Of a stretch of DNA of 64,000 nt, positions 32,960 through 42,737 are shown one piece after another. Position 1 is the stretch's first letter. Each line of letters opens with the position of its first letter. Source of the stretch: Streptomyces harbinensis. Lineage in GTDB: Bacteria > Actinomycetota > Actinomycetes > Streptomycetales > Streptomycetaceae. The stretch spans positions 310,001 to 374,000 of the forward strand of contig NZ_FPAB01000002.1 of NCBI RefSeq assembly GCF_900116145.1. The letters run 5' to 3'. The notes beneath the pieces are model-generated. The model had not been told where the DNA came from and searched no databases. It saw nothing but the letters and a program-made list of their open reading frames with translations. The translations under genes were made by a program, and so were the position numbers.

Positions 32960-33154
32960 ATGCCGAAGAACAAGACGCACAGCGGTGTCAGCAAGCGCTT
33001 CAAGCTGACTGGCTCCGGCAAGGTGATGCGCCAGCGCGCCGGTCGCCGTCACTACCTGGAGCACAAGCCCTCGACGCTGACCCGTCGCCTCGCCGGCACG
33101 ACGGAGACCGCTCCGGCCGACGCCAAGAGGATCAAGAAGCTTCTCGGCAAGTGA
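32960..33154 (+). CDS. rpmI: 50S ribosomal protein L35
   Basis: A 64-residue basic ribosomal protein with the L35 pattern: [30 protein letters not shown] and a C-terminal KRIKKLLGK. The start follows GAGGAGAGAG. It lies in the classic infC-rpmI-rplT operon. Confidence 0.96.
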   Translation: MPKNKTHSGVSKRFKLTGSGKVMRQRAGRRHYLEHKPSTLTRRLAGTTETAPADAKRIKKLLGK

Positions 33155-33264
33155 GGCCGGGCCGTCCGCCCCACCGGGCGGCGGCGCAGGCCCGACGACC
33201 GGGACCCATCCGTTTCCGGGTCGCGTGAGGACAGATCCGCGACCCCCCGACAAGGAGTTCATAC

Positions 33265-33648
33265 GTGGCACGCGTCAAGCGGGCAGTCAACGCCCACAAG
33301 AAGCGCCGGGCGATCCTCGAGCAGGCCAGCGGCTACCGCGGTCAGCGTTCCCGCCTGTACCGCAAGGCGAAGGAGCAGGTCACCCACTCCCTCGTCTACA
33401 ACTACAACGACCGCAAGAAGCGCAAGGGCGACTTCCGGCAGCTGTGGATCCAGCGGATCAACGCCGCCGCCCGCGCCAACGGCATCACCTACAACCGCTT
33501 CATCCAGGGCCTGAAGGCCGCTGAGATCGAGGTGGACCGCAAGATCCTCGCGGACCTCGCGGTGAACGACCCCAACGCGTTCGCCGTCCTGGTCGAGACC
33601 GCCCAGAAGGCGCTCCCCAGCGACGTGAACGCCCCCAAGGCCGCCTGA
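33265..33648 (+). CDS. rplT: 50S ribosomal protein L20
   Basis: A 127-residue protein that binds 23S rRNA early in 50S assembly. The N-terminus [20 protein letters not shown], the Arg/Lys-rich extension [13 protein letters not shown] and the globular part [20 protein letters not shown] are typical. GTG 33265 follows AAGGAG. In other bacteria L20 represses infC-rpmI-rplT by binding the leader; the leader here could serve the same feedback, which is unproven. Confidence 0.96.
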   Translation: MARVKRAVNAHKKRRAILEQASGYRGQRSRLYRKAKEQVTHSLVYNYNDRKKRKGDFRQLWIQRINAAARANGITYNRFIQGLKAAEIEVDRKILADLAVNDPNAFAVLVETAQKALPSDVNAPKAA

Positions 33649-33710
33649 CACCCGTCCGCTGCCGCGCAGCGCACGCAGGCCGGCCGTCCCCGATGAGGGC
33701 GACAGTCGAT

Positions 33711-33740
33711 GGACCCGCAGGCGGCACCGCCTGCGGGTCC
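33711..33740 (+). terminator. Terminator after rplT
   Basis: A perfect stem between 33711-33724 and 33727-33740 (12 bp with a practical loop of six). It lies about 60 bases after the L20 stop and ends the infC operon. Confidence 0.75.
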
Positions 33741-33851
33741 GGTGCTTTCCGGCCCGGCGCTCCCGTACCCGCGCCCCGTATCCGCGCTGCCCGCGCCTCG
33801 CGCCCCGCGCGCGCCGTCCGCATCCGCACCGCCAGAAGTGAGCCGCCGCCC

Positions 33852-34700
33852 ATGGCCCCCGCCGCCGAGCCGATCTCCCCGCGTTCCCCCCGCGTCTCCG
33901 CCGCCCGCCGGCTGGCCCGCCGCAGCTTCCGGGGCAAGGAACGCCGCTTCCTGGCCGAGGGCCCGCAGGCGGTACGCGAGGCCATCGCCCACCGCGCGGA
34001 CGGCGAGGCCACCCTGGTGGAACTCTTCACCACCGCCGAGGCCGCCCAGCGGCACGCCGACGTGGTGGAAACCGCCCGGCGGGCCGGGGTACGGGTGCAC
34101 CTGGCCGCCGACGAGGTGATCGCGGAGATCTCGCACACCGTCACCCCCCAGGGGCTGGTCGGGGTGTGCCGCTTCGTGGACCGGCCGCTGCACACCGTGC
34201 TGGCCGGCCGGCCCCGGCTGGTGGCCGTCCTCGCCCACGTCCGTGACCCGGGCAACGCCGGTACCGTCCTGCGCTGCGCGGACGCCGCCGGCGCCGACGC
34301 CGTCGTCCTCACCGACGCCTCGGTCGATCTGTACAACCCCAAGGCGGTACGCGCCTCGGTCGGCTCGCTGTTCCATCTGCCGGTGGTGGTCGGGGTCTCC
34401 GTGGAGGAGGCGGTCGGCGCGCTCGCCGCGGCCGGGGTACGCGTCCTGGCCGCCGACGGCGCGGGCGAGCACGACCTCGACGCCGAACTCGACGCCGGCC
34501 GGATGGGCGGGCCCACCGCCTGGATCTTCGGCAACGAGGCATGGGGGCTGCCCCCGGAGACCCGCGCCCTGGCGCACGCCGCCGTCCGGGTGCCCATCCA
34601 CGGCCGGGCCGAGAGCCTCAACCTCGCCACCGCCGCCGCCGTCTGCCTGTACGCCTCCGCCCGGGCCCAGCGCGCGCCCGGCGGCTGCGCCGGCGGCTGA
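33852..34700 (+). CDS. TrmH/SpoU-family RNA 2'-O-methyltransferase
   Basis: A 282-residue SPOUT-class methyltransferase. The N-terminal substrate-binding domain (ARRSFRGKERRFLAEGPQAV) is followed by the trefoil-knot domain with motif 1 (LAHVRDPGNAGTVLRCADAAG), motif 2 (WIFGNEAWGLPPE) and motif 3 (VPIHGRAESLNLATAAAVCLY). It should methylate a ribose in rRNA; TsnR-like enzymes of this family confer thiostrepton resistance in producers, but no such role is implied here. ATG 33852 is the first start before the conserved region; longer in-frame starts reach the terminator. Confidence 0.9.
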   Translation: MAPAAEPISPRSPRVSAARRLARRSFRGKERRFLAEGPQAVREAIAHRADGEATLVELFTTAEAAQRHADVVETARRAGVRVHLAADEVIAEISHTVTPQGLVGVCRFVDRPLHTVLAGRPRLVAVLAHVRDPGNAGTVLRCADAAGADAVVLTDASVDLYNPKAVRASVGSLFHLPVVVGVSVEEAVGALAAAGVRVLAADGAGEHDLDAELDAGRMGGPTAWIFGNEAWGLPPETRALAHAAVRVPIHGRAESLNLATAAAVCLYASARAQRAPGGCAGG

Positions 34701-34817
34701 CCGCTTCCGCCCGGTTCCGGGGTCAGGTGCGGCCTGGCCCCCGGCCGCCGGAGGAGGGGATTATTGACGCCGGTCCTAGTAAGGTGACGCGCAGGTGGGA
34801 GAGGGGCGATCACGGGG

Positions 34818-35897
34818 ATGGACAGCGCAGCGGGGGCCGGGGACGTGGAGATGCGGCCGGACGACCTGCCCGACGGGCTGGTCATCGCCGACGAACTCGG
34901 ACACATCCGCTGCTTCAACGCCGAGGCGGGCCGGCTGACCGGCTCCGTGCCCACCGCCATGCTGGGCCGCCGCATCCAGGAGGCGCTGCCCCTGGAGCAC
35001 ACCGACGGCCGCCGCTGGTGGCTGGTGACCGACCCGTACCAGGCCTCCGCCGGCCGCTCCGGTGAGCCGGAGCACCATCTGCTGCTGCCCGGCGGCAAGG
35101 AGGTGCTGGTCACCACCCGCTATCTGCGCACCGCCCCCGGCGGCCCGCTGCACCGGCTGGTCCTCGGCCTGCGGGACGCCGGTACCCGGCACCGGGACGA
35201 GCGCTCGGATGCCGAACTGATCGCCACCGTCGCCCACGAGCTGCGCTCCCCGCTCACCTCGGTGAAGGGCTTCACCGCCACCATGCTCGACAAGTGGGAG
35301 CGGTTCACCGACGACCAGAAACGGCTGATGCTCCAGACCGTGGACAGCGACGCCGACCGCGTCACCCGGCTGATCACCGAACTCCTGGACGTCTCGCGCA
35401 TCGACTCCGGACGGCTGGAGATCCGCCGCCAGCCCGTCCAGCTCGCCGAGGCCGTGCGCCGCCATGTGGAGACCCTGGTCAACGGCGGCCTGCCCGCCGA
35501 CCGTTTCACGGTGCGGGTCGCCGCAGATCTGCCCGGGGTGTGGGCCGACCCCGACAAGATCGACCAGGTGCTGGGGAACCTGCTGGAAAACGCGGTGCGC
35601 CACGGCGCCGGGACGGTCACCATTGAGCTGGACCGGGTCCCGCCCGGCGACCACCACCAGGAAGGTACGGCCGTGACCGTGAGCGACGAGGGCCCCGGCA
35701 TCCCCGAAGAGGCGATGCACCGGGTCTTCACCCGCTTCTGGCGCGGCAGCGACCGCAGCGGCACCGGTCTCGGTCTGTACATCGTCAAGGGCATCGTCGA
35801 AGCGCACGGCGGCACCGTCACGGCGGGCCACGGCGCCCGGGGCGGCGCCCGGTTCCGATTTACCCTGCCCGCGGGCACCCCGGCCTTCATGGTCTGA
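34818..35897 (+). CDS. PAS-domain sensor histidine kinase (orphan)
   Basis: A 359-residue soluble histidine kinase. The N-terminal 120 residues form a PAS sensor (LPDGLVIADELGHIRCFNAEAGRLTGS). The phospho-acceptor is in AELIATVAHELRSPLTSVKGFT, with a dimerisation helix following, then the ATPase motifs: N-box (VLGNLLENAVRHGAG), G1 (VSDEGPGIP) and G2 (GTGLGLYIVKGI). No membrane segment is seen. No response regulator lies beside it. It sits between an rRNA methyltransferase and pheS. Confidence 0.9.
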   Translation: MDSAAGAGDVEMRPDDLPDGLVIADELGHIRCFNAEAGRLTGSVPTAMLGRRIQEALPLEHTDGRRWWLVTDPYQASAGRSGEPEHHLLLPGGKEVLVTTRYLRTAPGGPLHRLVLGLRDAGTRHRDERSDAELIATVAHELRSPLTSVKGFTATMLDKWERFTDDQKRLMLQTVDSDADRVTRLITELLDVSRIDSGRLEIRRQPVQLAEAVRRHVETLVNGGLPADRFTVRVAADLPGVWADPDKIDQVLGNLLENAVRHGAGTVTIELDRVPPGDHHQEGTAVTVSDEGPGIPEEAMHRVFTRFWRGSDRSGTGLGLYIVKGIVEAHGGTVTAGHGARGGARFRFTLPAGTPAFMV

Positions 35898-36083
35898 CGG
35901 CCCCCGCGGGCCACCTCACACGTCCAGGCGTTTCCGCCGCGCTGCCCGCTCCCCCTTAGACTCGACCCCTGGCACGCACGATGCCGTGGGGCGTCGCAAG
36001 GCACCGGGGCCATCCGCACCCCGGGCCGGGCCCCGGCGCGCAGCGCAGTGAAGCGCACAGCCACACGGAAACAATGGGAAGAG

Positions 36084-37220
36084 ATGTCGGCACCCAATAA
36101 GTCGTACGACCCGGTCGAGGTCGAGGCACTGAAACCGGAAGAGATCGACCGGGCGCGCGAGGCCGCGCTCGGCGCGATCGCCGCCGCGAGCGACCTCGAC
36201 GCGCTGCGGGAGGTCAAGGCCGCGCACGCCGGGGACCGCTCCCCGCTGGCGCTGGCGAACCGCGAGATCGGTGCCCTGCCCCCGCAGGCCAAGGCCGAGG
36301 CCGGCAAGCGCGTCGGCCAGGCCCGCGGCGCCGTGAACAAGGCGCTCAAGGCCCGGCAGGAGGAACTGGAGGCCGAGCGCGACGAGCGGGTCCTGGTGGA
36401 GGAGGCGGTCGACGTCACCCTGCCCTACGACCGCACCCCCGCCGGCGCCCGGCACCCGCTGACCACGCTCTCGGAGCGCATCGAGGACATCTTCACGGCC
36501 ATGGGCTACGAGGTGGCCGAGGGCCCCGAGGTCGAGGCGGAGTGGCTGAACTTCGACGCCCTCAACATCGCCCCCGACCACCCGGCGCGCACCACCCACG
36601 ACACCTTCTTCGTGGCGGACGCCTCGGGGACGGGCAAGGACGCGGGCGCGGAGTCCGGCGTCGTGCTGCGCACCCACACCTCGCCGGTGCAGATCCGCTC
36701 CATGCTGGACCGCGAGCCGCCCATCTACGTGATCTGCCCGGGCCGCGTCTACCGCACCGACGAGCTGGACGCTACCCACACCCCGGTCTTCACCCAGGTC
36801 GAGCTGCTGGCCATCGACGAGGGCCTGACCATGGCGGACCTCAAGGGCACCCTGGACCACATGGTGTCCTCGCTCTTCGGTCCCGGGATGCACACCCGGC
36901 TGCGGCCCAACTACTTCCCGTTCACCGAGCCGTCCGCCGAGATGGACATGGTCTGCTACGTGTGCCGCGGCGAGTCCGTGGGCAACCCGGACCGGCCGTG
37001 CCGGACCTGCTCCAGCGAGGGCTGGATCGAGCTCGGCGGCTGCGGCGTGGTCAACCCGCGGGTGCTGGTGGCCGCCGGTATCGACCCGGCGAAGTACAGC
37101 GGCTTCGCGTTCGGCTTCGGCATCGAACGGCTGCTGATGTTCCGGCACACGGTCGAGGACATGCGCGACATGATCGAGGGTGACGTGCGGTTCACCCGGG
37201 CGTTCGGGATGGAGATCTGA
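36084..37220 (+). CDS. pheS: Phenylalanyl-tRNA synthetase alpha subunit
   Basis: A 378-residue class II synthetase subunit that activates phenylalanine. The N-terminal coiled-coil arm for tRNA binding (residues about 10-110) leads to the catalytic core ([80 protein letters not shown]). A four-Cys stretch ([19 protein letters not shown]) lies in the core. ATG 36084 follows GGGAAGAG. A TAGACT at 35957-35962 may be its -10, giving a leader of about 115 nt with no T-box motif I can see. Its TGA overlaps the pheT ATG. Confidence 0.95.
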   Translation: MSAPNKSYDPVEVEALKPEEIDRAREAALGAIAAASDLDALREVKAAHAGDRSPLALANREIGALPPQAKAEAGKRVGQARGAVNKALKARQEELEAERDERVLVEEAVDVTLPYDRTPAGARHPLTTLSERIEDIFTAMGYEVAEGPEVEAEWLNFDALNIAPDHPARTTHDTFFVADASGTGKDAGAESGVVLRTHTSPVQIRSMLDREPPIYVICPGRVYRTDELDATHTPVFTQVELLAIDEGLTMADLKGTLDHMVSSLFGPGMHTRLRPNYFPFTEPSAEMDMVCYVCRGESVGNPDRPCRTCSSEGWIELGGCGVVNPRVLVAAGIDPAKYSGFAFGFGIERLLMFRHTVEDMRDMIEGDVRFTRAFGMEI

Positions 37221-39760
37221 TGCGGGCCCCGCTTTCCTGGCTGCGGGAATACGTCGACCTGCCGGCCGAGGTCACCGGGCGTGACCTCGCGGCGAAGCTG
37301 ATCTCGGCGGGTCTCGAAGTCGAGACCGTCGAGCAGCAGGGCGCCGGCCTCACCGGCCCGCTGGTGGTCGGACAGGTGCTGGCCATCGAGGAGCTGACCG
37401 GGTTCAAGAAGCCCATCCGCTACTGCCAGGTGGACGTCGGCGACGCCAACGGCACCGGCGAGCCGCAGAACATCGTGTGCGGCGCGCGGAACTTCGCGGT
37501 CGGCGACAAGGTCGTGGTCGTCCTCCCCGGCGCCGTGCTGCCCGGCGGGTTCAAGATCTCCGCCCGCAAGACCTACGGACAGCTGTCCGAGGGCATGATC
37601 TGCTCCGCCGCCGAACTCGGCATGGGCGATGACCACTCCGGCATCATCGTGCTGCCGCCCGGCCACGAGCCCGGCACCGACGCGATCGAACTGCTGGAAC
37701 TGGTCGACGAGGTGCTCGACATCGCCGTCACCACCGACCGCGGCTACTGCCTGTCGCTGCGCGGCATCGCCCGCGAGACGGCCACCGCCTACGGGCTGCC
37801 GCTGCGCGACCCGGCGCTGCTGGACGTGCCCGCGCCCAACGGCGAGGGCTACCCGGTGACCGTCTCCGACCGGGGCGCCTGCGACCACTTCGTGGCCCGC
37901 ACCGTCAGCGGGGTGCAGCCGCAGGTGCCGACCCCGCTGTGGATGCAGCGCCGGCTTCAGAAGGCCGGTATGCGCCCGGTGTCGCTGGCCGTGGACATCA
38001 CCAACTACGTCATGCTCGAACTCGGGCAGCCGCTGCACGCCTACGACCGCACCCGACTGCACGGCGCGATCGGCGTACGGCGGGCCGAGGCCGGCGAGAA
38101 GCTGACCACCCTGGACGGCACCGAGCGGGTGCTGGCCGCCGAGGACCTGGTCATCACCGACGAGCGGGGCCCGATCGGCCTGGCCGGCGTGATGGGCGGC
38201 GCGCACACCGAGATCGCCGACGGCTCCGGCACGGACACCGCCGCCGGTGACGGCGGAGCGGACAACGCCGGCACCTCGGAGATCGTCATCGAGGCCGCGC
38301 ACTTCGACCCGGTGACCGTGGCCCGCACCTCGCGGCGCCACAAACTGATCTCCGAGGCGTCCCGCCGCTTCGAGCGCGGCGTGGACCCGCAGGCCGCCGC
38401 TGCCGCCGCGCAGCGCGCCGTCGATCTGCTGGTGCTGCTGGCCGGCGGCACCGCCGGGCCCGGCGTCACCCAGGTCTCGGTGCCGCTCACCCCGCGCACC
38501 ATCAAGGTGGCCGCCGACCACCCGGACCGGGTCGCGGGCGTGGCCTACGGCCGCGAGACCGTCGTGCGCCGGCTCCAGGAGGTGGGCTGCGACGTCTACG
38601 GCTCCGACGAGCTGACCGTCACCGTGCCCAGCTGGCGCCCCGACCTCACCGACCCGAACGACCTGGCCGAGGAAGTCATCCGGCTGGAGGGCTTCGAGAA
38701 CCTGCCGTCCACCCTGCCGCGCCCGCCGGCCGGCCGGGGGCTGACCCGGCGGCAGCGGCTCAACCGGCGGGTCGGCCGGGCGCTGGCCGGGGCCGGTTAC
38801 GTCGAGGCGCTGAACTACCCGTTCATCGGCACGGCGGTGCTCGACGGCCTCCAGGTGCCCGCGGACGACGCCAGGCGCCGTACCGTCACCCTGGCCAACC
38901 CGCTCTCCGACGAGGAACCGGCGCTGCGCACCACGCTGCTGCCGGGGCTCCTGGCGGCGCTGCGCCGCAACGACGGGCGCGGCAGCCACGACCTGGCGCT
39001 CTTCGAGACCGGCCTGGTGTTCCTGCCGACCGGCAAGGAGAGCACCCCGGTGCGGCTGCCGGTGACCCGCCGCCCCTCGGCGGAGGAGATCGCGGGGCTG
39101 GACGCGGCGCTGCCCGAGCAGCCCAGGCACGCCGCCGTGGTGCTGGCCGGCGCGCGGGAGCAGGCCGGCTGGTGGGGCGGGGCGCGCCCGTCCGGCTGGC
39201 GGGACGCGATCGAGGCGGCCCGCACGGTGGCCCGGGAGGCGGGCGCCGAGCTGACGGTGACCGCCGCCCAGTACGCGCCGTGGCACCCGGGACGCTGCGC
39301 GGCGCTGTACGTGCGGGTCGACGGTGAGCAGGTGCTCGCCGGGCACGCCGGTGAGCTGCACCCGCGGGTGATCAAGGCACTGGGACTGCCGGAGCGCACC
39401 AGCGCGGCGGAGGTCGACCTGGACCTGCTCCAGCGGGCCGGTACGGAGGCGGTGACCGCGCCGCGGATCTCCACTTTCCCGGTGGCCACCCAGGACGTCG
39501 CCCTGGTGGTCGACGCGTCCGTGCCGGCCGGCGCGGTGGAGGCCGCGCTGCGCGACGGCGCGGGCGAGCTGCTGGAGTCGCTGCGGCTGTTCGACGTCTT
39601 CACCGGCGAGCAGCTGGGTGAGGGCCGCAAGTCGCTGGCGTACGCGCTGCGCTTCCGGGCGCCGGACCGCACCCTGACGGCCGAGGAGGCGACGGCGGCC
39701 CGCGAGGCGGCGGTCGCCACGGCGGTTGAGCGCACCGGGGCGGTGCTGCGCGGCGCGTGA
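37220..39760 (+). CDS. pheT: Phenylalanyl-tRNA synthetase beta subunit
   Basis: An 846-residue beta subunit. In order: N-terminal strand ([20 protein letters not shown]), tRNA-binding OB domain (about residues 42-150, [23 protein letters not shown]), B3/B4 editing domain that clears mischarged Tyr, B5 domain ([20 protein letters not shown]), the catalytic-like core and the FDX-ACB anticodon-binding domain ([20 protein letters not shown]...[15 protein letters not shown]). Start and stop overlap with pheS (TGATG) gives coupled translation and equal subunits. Confidence 0.95.
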   Translation: MRAPLSWLREYVDLPAEVTGRDLAAKLISAGLEVETVEQQGAGLTGPLVVGQVLAIEELTGFKKPIRYCQVDVGDANGTGEPQNIVCGARNFAVGDKVVVVLPGAVLPGGFKISARKTYGQLSEGMICSAAELGMGDDHSGIIVLPPGHEPGTDAIELLELVDEVLDIAVTTDRGYCLSLRGIARETATAYGLPLRDPALLDVPAPNGEGYPVTVSDRGACDHFVARTVSGVQPQVPTPLWMQRRLQKAGMRPVSLAVDITNYVMLELGQPLHAYDRTRLHGAIGVRRAEAGEKLTTLDGTERVLAAEDLVITDERGPIGLAGVMGGAHTEIADGSGTDTAAGDGGADNAGTSEIVIEAAHFDPVTVARTSRRHKLISEASRRFERGVDPQAAAAAAQRAVDLLVLLAGGTAGPGVTQVSVPLTPRTIKVAADHPDRVAGVAYGRETVVRRLQEVGCDVYGSDELTVTVPSWRPDLTDPNDLAEEVIRLEGFENLPSTLPRPPAGRGLTRRQRLNRRVGRALAGAGYVEALNYPFIGTAVLDGLQVPADDARRRTVTLANPLSDEEPALRTTLLPGLLAALRRNDGRGSHDLALFETGLVFLPTGKESTPVRLPVTRRPSAEEIAGLDAALPEQPRHAAVVLAGAREQAGWWGGARPSGWRDAIEAARTVAREAGAELTVTAAQYAPWHPGRCAALYVRVDGEQVLAGHAGELHPRVIKALGLPERTSAAEVDLDLLQRAGTEAVTAPRISTFPVATQDVALVVDASVPAGAVEAALRDGAGELLESLRLFDVFTGEQLGEGRKSLAYALRFRAPDRTLTAEEATAAREAAVATAVERTGAVLRGA

Positions 39761-39778
39761 CGCGTGTCCCGTCCGGCC

Positions 39779-39820
39779 GGGGGCCGGGATCCGAGCGCTA
39801 CGGCTCGGGTCCCGGCCCCC
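39779..39820. terminator. Bidirectional terminator between pheT and the LigD-type gene
   Basis: An 18-bp stem (39779-39796 with 39803-39820) with one G-U pair and a 6-nt loop, between convergent genes. Confidence 0.75.
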
Positions 39821-39836
39821 GTCGTGTGCGACGCCG

Positions 39837-40721
39837 TCAGGAGCCGGGGAGCGGGCGGGCGGCGCGGGGGTTGAGGAGGGGCGTCATCAGATCGCCGTGC
39901 GCGGCGAGGCGGGGCGGCAGATCGGGGAGGGTGAACGCCAGGTCGGCGGGGTCGGCGCAGTCGGCCACCTCCTCCCAGGTGACCGGGGTGGAGACCGCCG
40001 GGGTGGGCCGGGCGCGCAGCGTGTAGGGGGTGGCCGTGGTCTTGCGGGCGGCGTTCTGGCTGTGGTCGATGAACACCTTGCCCGGCCGCAGCCGCTTGGC
40101 CATGGTGGCGATCGCCAGCCCCGGCAGTTCGGCCGCCGCCTCGCCGGCCACCCGCTTCGCGTACTCCGACACCTCCCGGGAGTCGGCCGGGCGCAGCGGG
40201 CTGAGCAGGTGCAGTCCCTTGGACCCGGAGGTTTTGGGGTACGCCGCCAGGCCGTCCGCCGCCAGCCGCTCGCGCAGCCACAGCGCCACCTCGCAGCAGT
40301 CGGTGATGGTGGCCGGCGCCCCGGGGTCGAGGTCGAAGACCAGCCGGTCGGCGACCCCCGGTGTCTCGTACCGCCACTGCGGGGTGTGGAACTCGACCAC
40401 CAGGTTCGCCGCCCAGACGACGCTCGCCAGATCCTGGAGCACCACCTGCCGCATGGTGCCGCCGCCGGAGCGCGGCACCTCGCAGATCTTCACCCAGTCG
40501 GGGGTGCCCTGCGGAACGCGTTTGGTGAAGAAGAGTTCCCCGTCCGGGCCGTCGGGGTAGCGCAGCAGGCTCAGCGGCCGGTCGCGCAGATGGGGCAGGA
40601 TCGCGCTGCCGTGCGCGGCGTAGTAGTGCAGCACCTCGCCCTTGGTGGTGCCGTCCGGATAGATGACCTTCTCCAGCCGGGACAGCGACAGACGCCGCCC
40701 CTCCACCTCGACGACAGGCAT
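39837..40721 (-). CDS. ligD: LigD-type primase/polymerase (NHEJ polymerase domain)
   Basis: A 294-residue stand-alone archaeo-eukaryotic primase-fold polymerase as found in LigD. Motifs: LEKVIYPDGTTKGEVLHYY, RDRPLSLLRYPDG, catalytic acidic pair in LVFDLDPG, KTSGSKGLHLLSPL with the template/nucleotide-binding residues, and RPGKVFIDHSQN. It fills in ends and adds ribonucleotides during Ku-dependent end joining. No ligase or nuclease domain is attached, so sealing would need a ligase encoded elsewhere. It is divergent from Ku with 37 bp between the start codons. CATCCT lies six bases before the ATG, so it may be leaderless. Confidence 0.9.
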   Translation of the reverse strand: MPVVEVEGRRLSLSRLEKVIYPDGTTKGEVLHYYAAHGSAILPHLRDRPLSLLRYPDGPDGELFFTKRVPQGTPDWVKICEVPRSGGGTMRQVVLQDLASVVWAANLVVEFHTPQWRYETPGVADRLVFDLDPGAPATITDCCEVALWLRERLAADGLAAYPKTSGSKGLHLLSPLRPADSREVSEYAKRVAGEAAAELPGLAIATMAKRLRPGKVFIDHSQNAARKTTATPYTLRARPTPAVSTPVTWEEVADCADPADLAFTLPDLPPRLAAHGDLMTPLLNPRAARPLPGS

Positions 40722-40758
40722 AGCCTGAGGATGGCACGAAAGCGGATAAAAGGGGCGA

Positions 40759-41742
40759 ATGATGCGATCACTGTGGAAGGGCACCATCTCCTTCGGCCTC
40801 GTCAGCATCCCGGTGAAGGTCGTCAGCGCCACCGAGAACCACTCGGTCTCCTTCCGGCAGGTCCACACCGCCGACGACGGCCGGGTCCGCTACCGCAAGG
40901 TGTGCGAGCTGGACGGCGAGGAACTCAGCGGCGACGAGATCGGCAAGGCGTACGAGACCGCCGACGGCTCCGTCGTCCAGCTCTCCGACGACGACCTGGC
41001 CGCCCTGCCGCTGCCCACCGCCCGCACCGTCGACATCCTCGGCTTCGTGCCGGTGAGCAGCATCGACCCGTACCAGCTGGACCGCTCCTACTACCTGGCA
41101 CCGGACTCCGGGGCCATCAAGCCCTACGCCCTGCTCCGCGAGGCGCTGCGCCGCAGCGAGAAGGGCGCCATCGCCAAACTCGCGATGCGCGGCCGGGAGA
41201 CCCTCGCGCTGCTGCGCGCCCTGGAGGGCGACAGCGAGGCGGTGCTGGGCATGCACACCCTGCTGTGGCCCGACGAGATCCGGCCCGCCACCGGTGTCGT
41301 GCCCAGCGAGAAGGTCACCGTGCGGGACGCGGAGCTCGACCTGGCCGACACCCTCATGGACACCCTGGGCTCGGTCGACATAGCCGACCTGCACGACGAG
41401 TACCGGGCCGCCGTCGAGGCCCTGGTGACCGCGAAGGTGGAAGGACGCGCCCCCGAGGAGATCACCGAGCGGCCGGCCACCGGCGGTCGGGTCATCGACC
41501 TGATGTCGGCCCTGGAGGACAGCGTGCGCACCGCCCGCCAGGCGCGCGGGGAGGGCGGAGGGGAAGGCGAGGAGGCCACCGTCACGCCGATCGGGAAGAA
41601 ACCGGCCGCGGGGAAGAAGAAGGCGCCCGCCAAGAAGTCCGCCGGGAAGAAGACCGCGGCGAAGAAGACCGCGGCCGGGAAGGACACCACCAAGAAGAAG
41701 GCCGCCGCCAAGAAGACCGCGAGCCGCAAACGGGCCTCCTGA
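40759..41742 (+). CDS. ku: Non-homologous end-joining protein Ku
   Basis: A 327-residue homodimeric DNA-end-binding ring protein. The core begins MRSLWKGTISFGLVSIPVKV, with YYLAPDSGAIKPYALLREAL and GMHTLLWPDEIR typical of bacterial Ku. The last 55 residues (from about 273) are a Lys/Ala tail (repeats of AKK, TAAKK), as in many Streptomyces Ku proteins; it aids DNA binding and threading. ATG 40759 has AGGGGCG upstream; the adjacent ATG 40762 is equally possible. It pairs with the divergent LigD-type polymerase. Confidence 0.93.
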   Translation: MMRSLWKGTISFGLVSIPVKVVSATENHSVSFRQVHTADDGRVRYRKVCELDGEELSGDEIGKAYETADGSVVQLSDDDLAALPLPTARTVDILGFVPVSSIDPYQLDRSYYLAPDSGAIKPYALLREALRRSEKGAIAKLAMRGRETLALLRALEGDSEAVLGMHTLLWPDEIRPATGVVPSEKVTVRDAELDLADTLMDTLGSVDIADLHDEYRAAVEALVTAKVEGRAPEEITERPATGGRVIDLMSALEDSVRTARQARGEGGGEGEEATVTPIGKKPAAGKKKAPAKKSAGKKTAAKKTAAGKDTTKKKAAAKKTASRKRAS

Positions 41743-41755
41743 CGGCGGCGACGCC

Positions 41756-42616
41756 CTACGCGTAGGCGTAGAAACCGGCGCCGCTCTTGCGCCCCAGGTG
41801 ACCCGCCGAGACCATCCGGCGCAGCAACGGCGGCGGTGCGTACAGCGGCTCCTTGAACTCCTCGTACATGCTGTCGGCGATCGCGGCCACCGTGTCGAGC
41901 CCGATCAGATCCGCCAGCCGCAGCGGGCCCATCGGGTGCGCACAGCCCTGCTCCATGCCGTTGTCGATGTCCTCCCGGCTCGCCGCGCCCGACTCGAACA
42001 TCCGGACGGCGGCGAGCAGGTACGGCACCAGCAGCGCGTTCACCACGAACCCGGAGCGGTCCTGGGCCCGGATGGCGTGCTTGCCCAGCACCTCCCGGAC
42101 CAGCGCCTCCGAGCGCCGTACCGTCTCCTCCCCGGTGGTCAGCGCCGGAATCAGCTCCACCAGACGCTGCACCTGCGGCGGGTTGAAGAAGTGGATGCCG
42201 ATGACCTGCTGCGGCCTGCCGGTGGCCACCGCCAGCTTCACCAGCGGGATGGAGGAGGTGTTCGAGGCCAGGATCGCGTCGGGACGGGTGACCACCTGAT
42301 CGAGGACATGGAAGATCTCCGTCTTGACCGGCTCGCTCTCCACCACCGCCTCGATCACCAGATCACGGTCGGCGAACTCGCCCAGATCGGTGGTGAACGT
42401 CAGCCGCCCCAGGGTCGCCTCGTGCTCCTCCTCGGTGATCTTGCCGCGCTCCAGCGCCTTGTCCAGCGAGTTCACCAGCCGGGTGCGCCCCAGCTCCAGT
42501 GCTTCACCGGTGGTCTCCGCGACCCGGACGGAGAGCCCCGCCCGGGCGCACACCTCGGCGATGCCCGCGCCCATCTGGCCGCAGCCCACCACTCCGACGC
42601 GTTCGATGTCCTTCAC
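41756..42616 (-). CDS. 3-hydroxybutyryl-CoA dehydrogenase
   Basis: A 286-residue NAD(P)-dependent 3-hydroxyacyl-CoA dehydrogenase. The Rossmann motif VGVVGCGQMGAGIAEVCARAG is at the N-terminus. ASNTSSIPLVKLA and GIHFFNPPQVQRLVELI carry the Ser/His catalytic residues, and the C-terminal dimerisation domain has GFVVNALLVPYL and GPLRLADLIGLD. It interconverts acetoacetyl-CoA and 3-hydroxybutyryl-CoA in butyrate or ethylmalonyl-CoA metabolism. It is convergent with Ku with 13 bp between stops. Confidence 0.93.
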   Translation of the reverse strand: MKDIERVGVVGCGQMGAGIAEVCARAGLSVRVAETTGEALELGRTRLVNSLDKALERGKITEEEHEATLGRLTFTTDLGEFADRDLVIEAVVESEPVKTEIFHVLDQVVTRPDAILASNTSSIPLVKLAVATGRPQQVIGIHFFNPPQVQRLVELIPALTTGEETVRRSEALVREVLGKHAIRAQDRSGFVVNALLVPYLLAAVRMFESGAASREDIDNGMEQGCAHPMGPLRLADLIGLDTVAAIADSMYEEFKEPLYAPPPLLRRMVSAGHLGRKSGAGFYAYA

Positions 42617-42737
42617 ACCGTGCCCCTTCGCTGGTCCGGTCCTGGTCGTCCATGGTTCGGTCGGTCGGCCACGACGTTACCCGGCGAGGGCAGGCGCAGC
42701 GGGACCGGCCGGTCCCGGAGGCCGTACCCGGCGGTGA

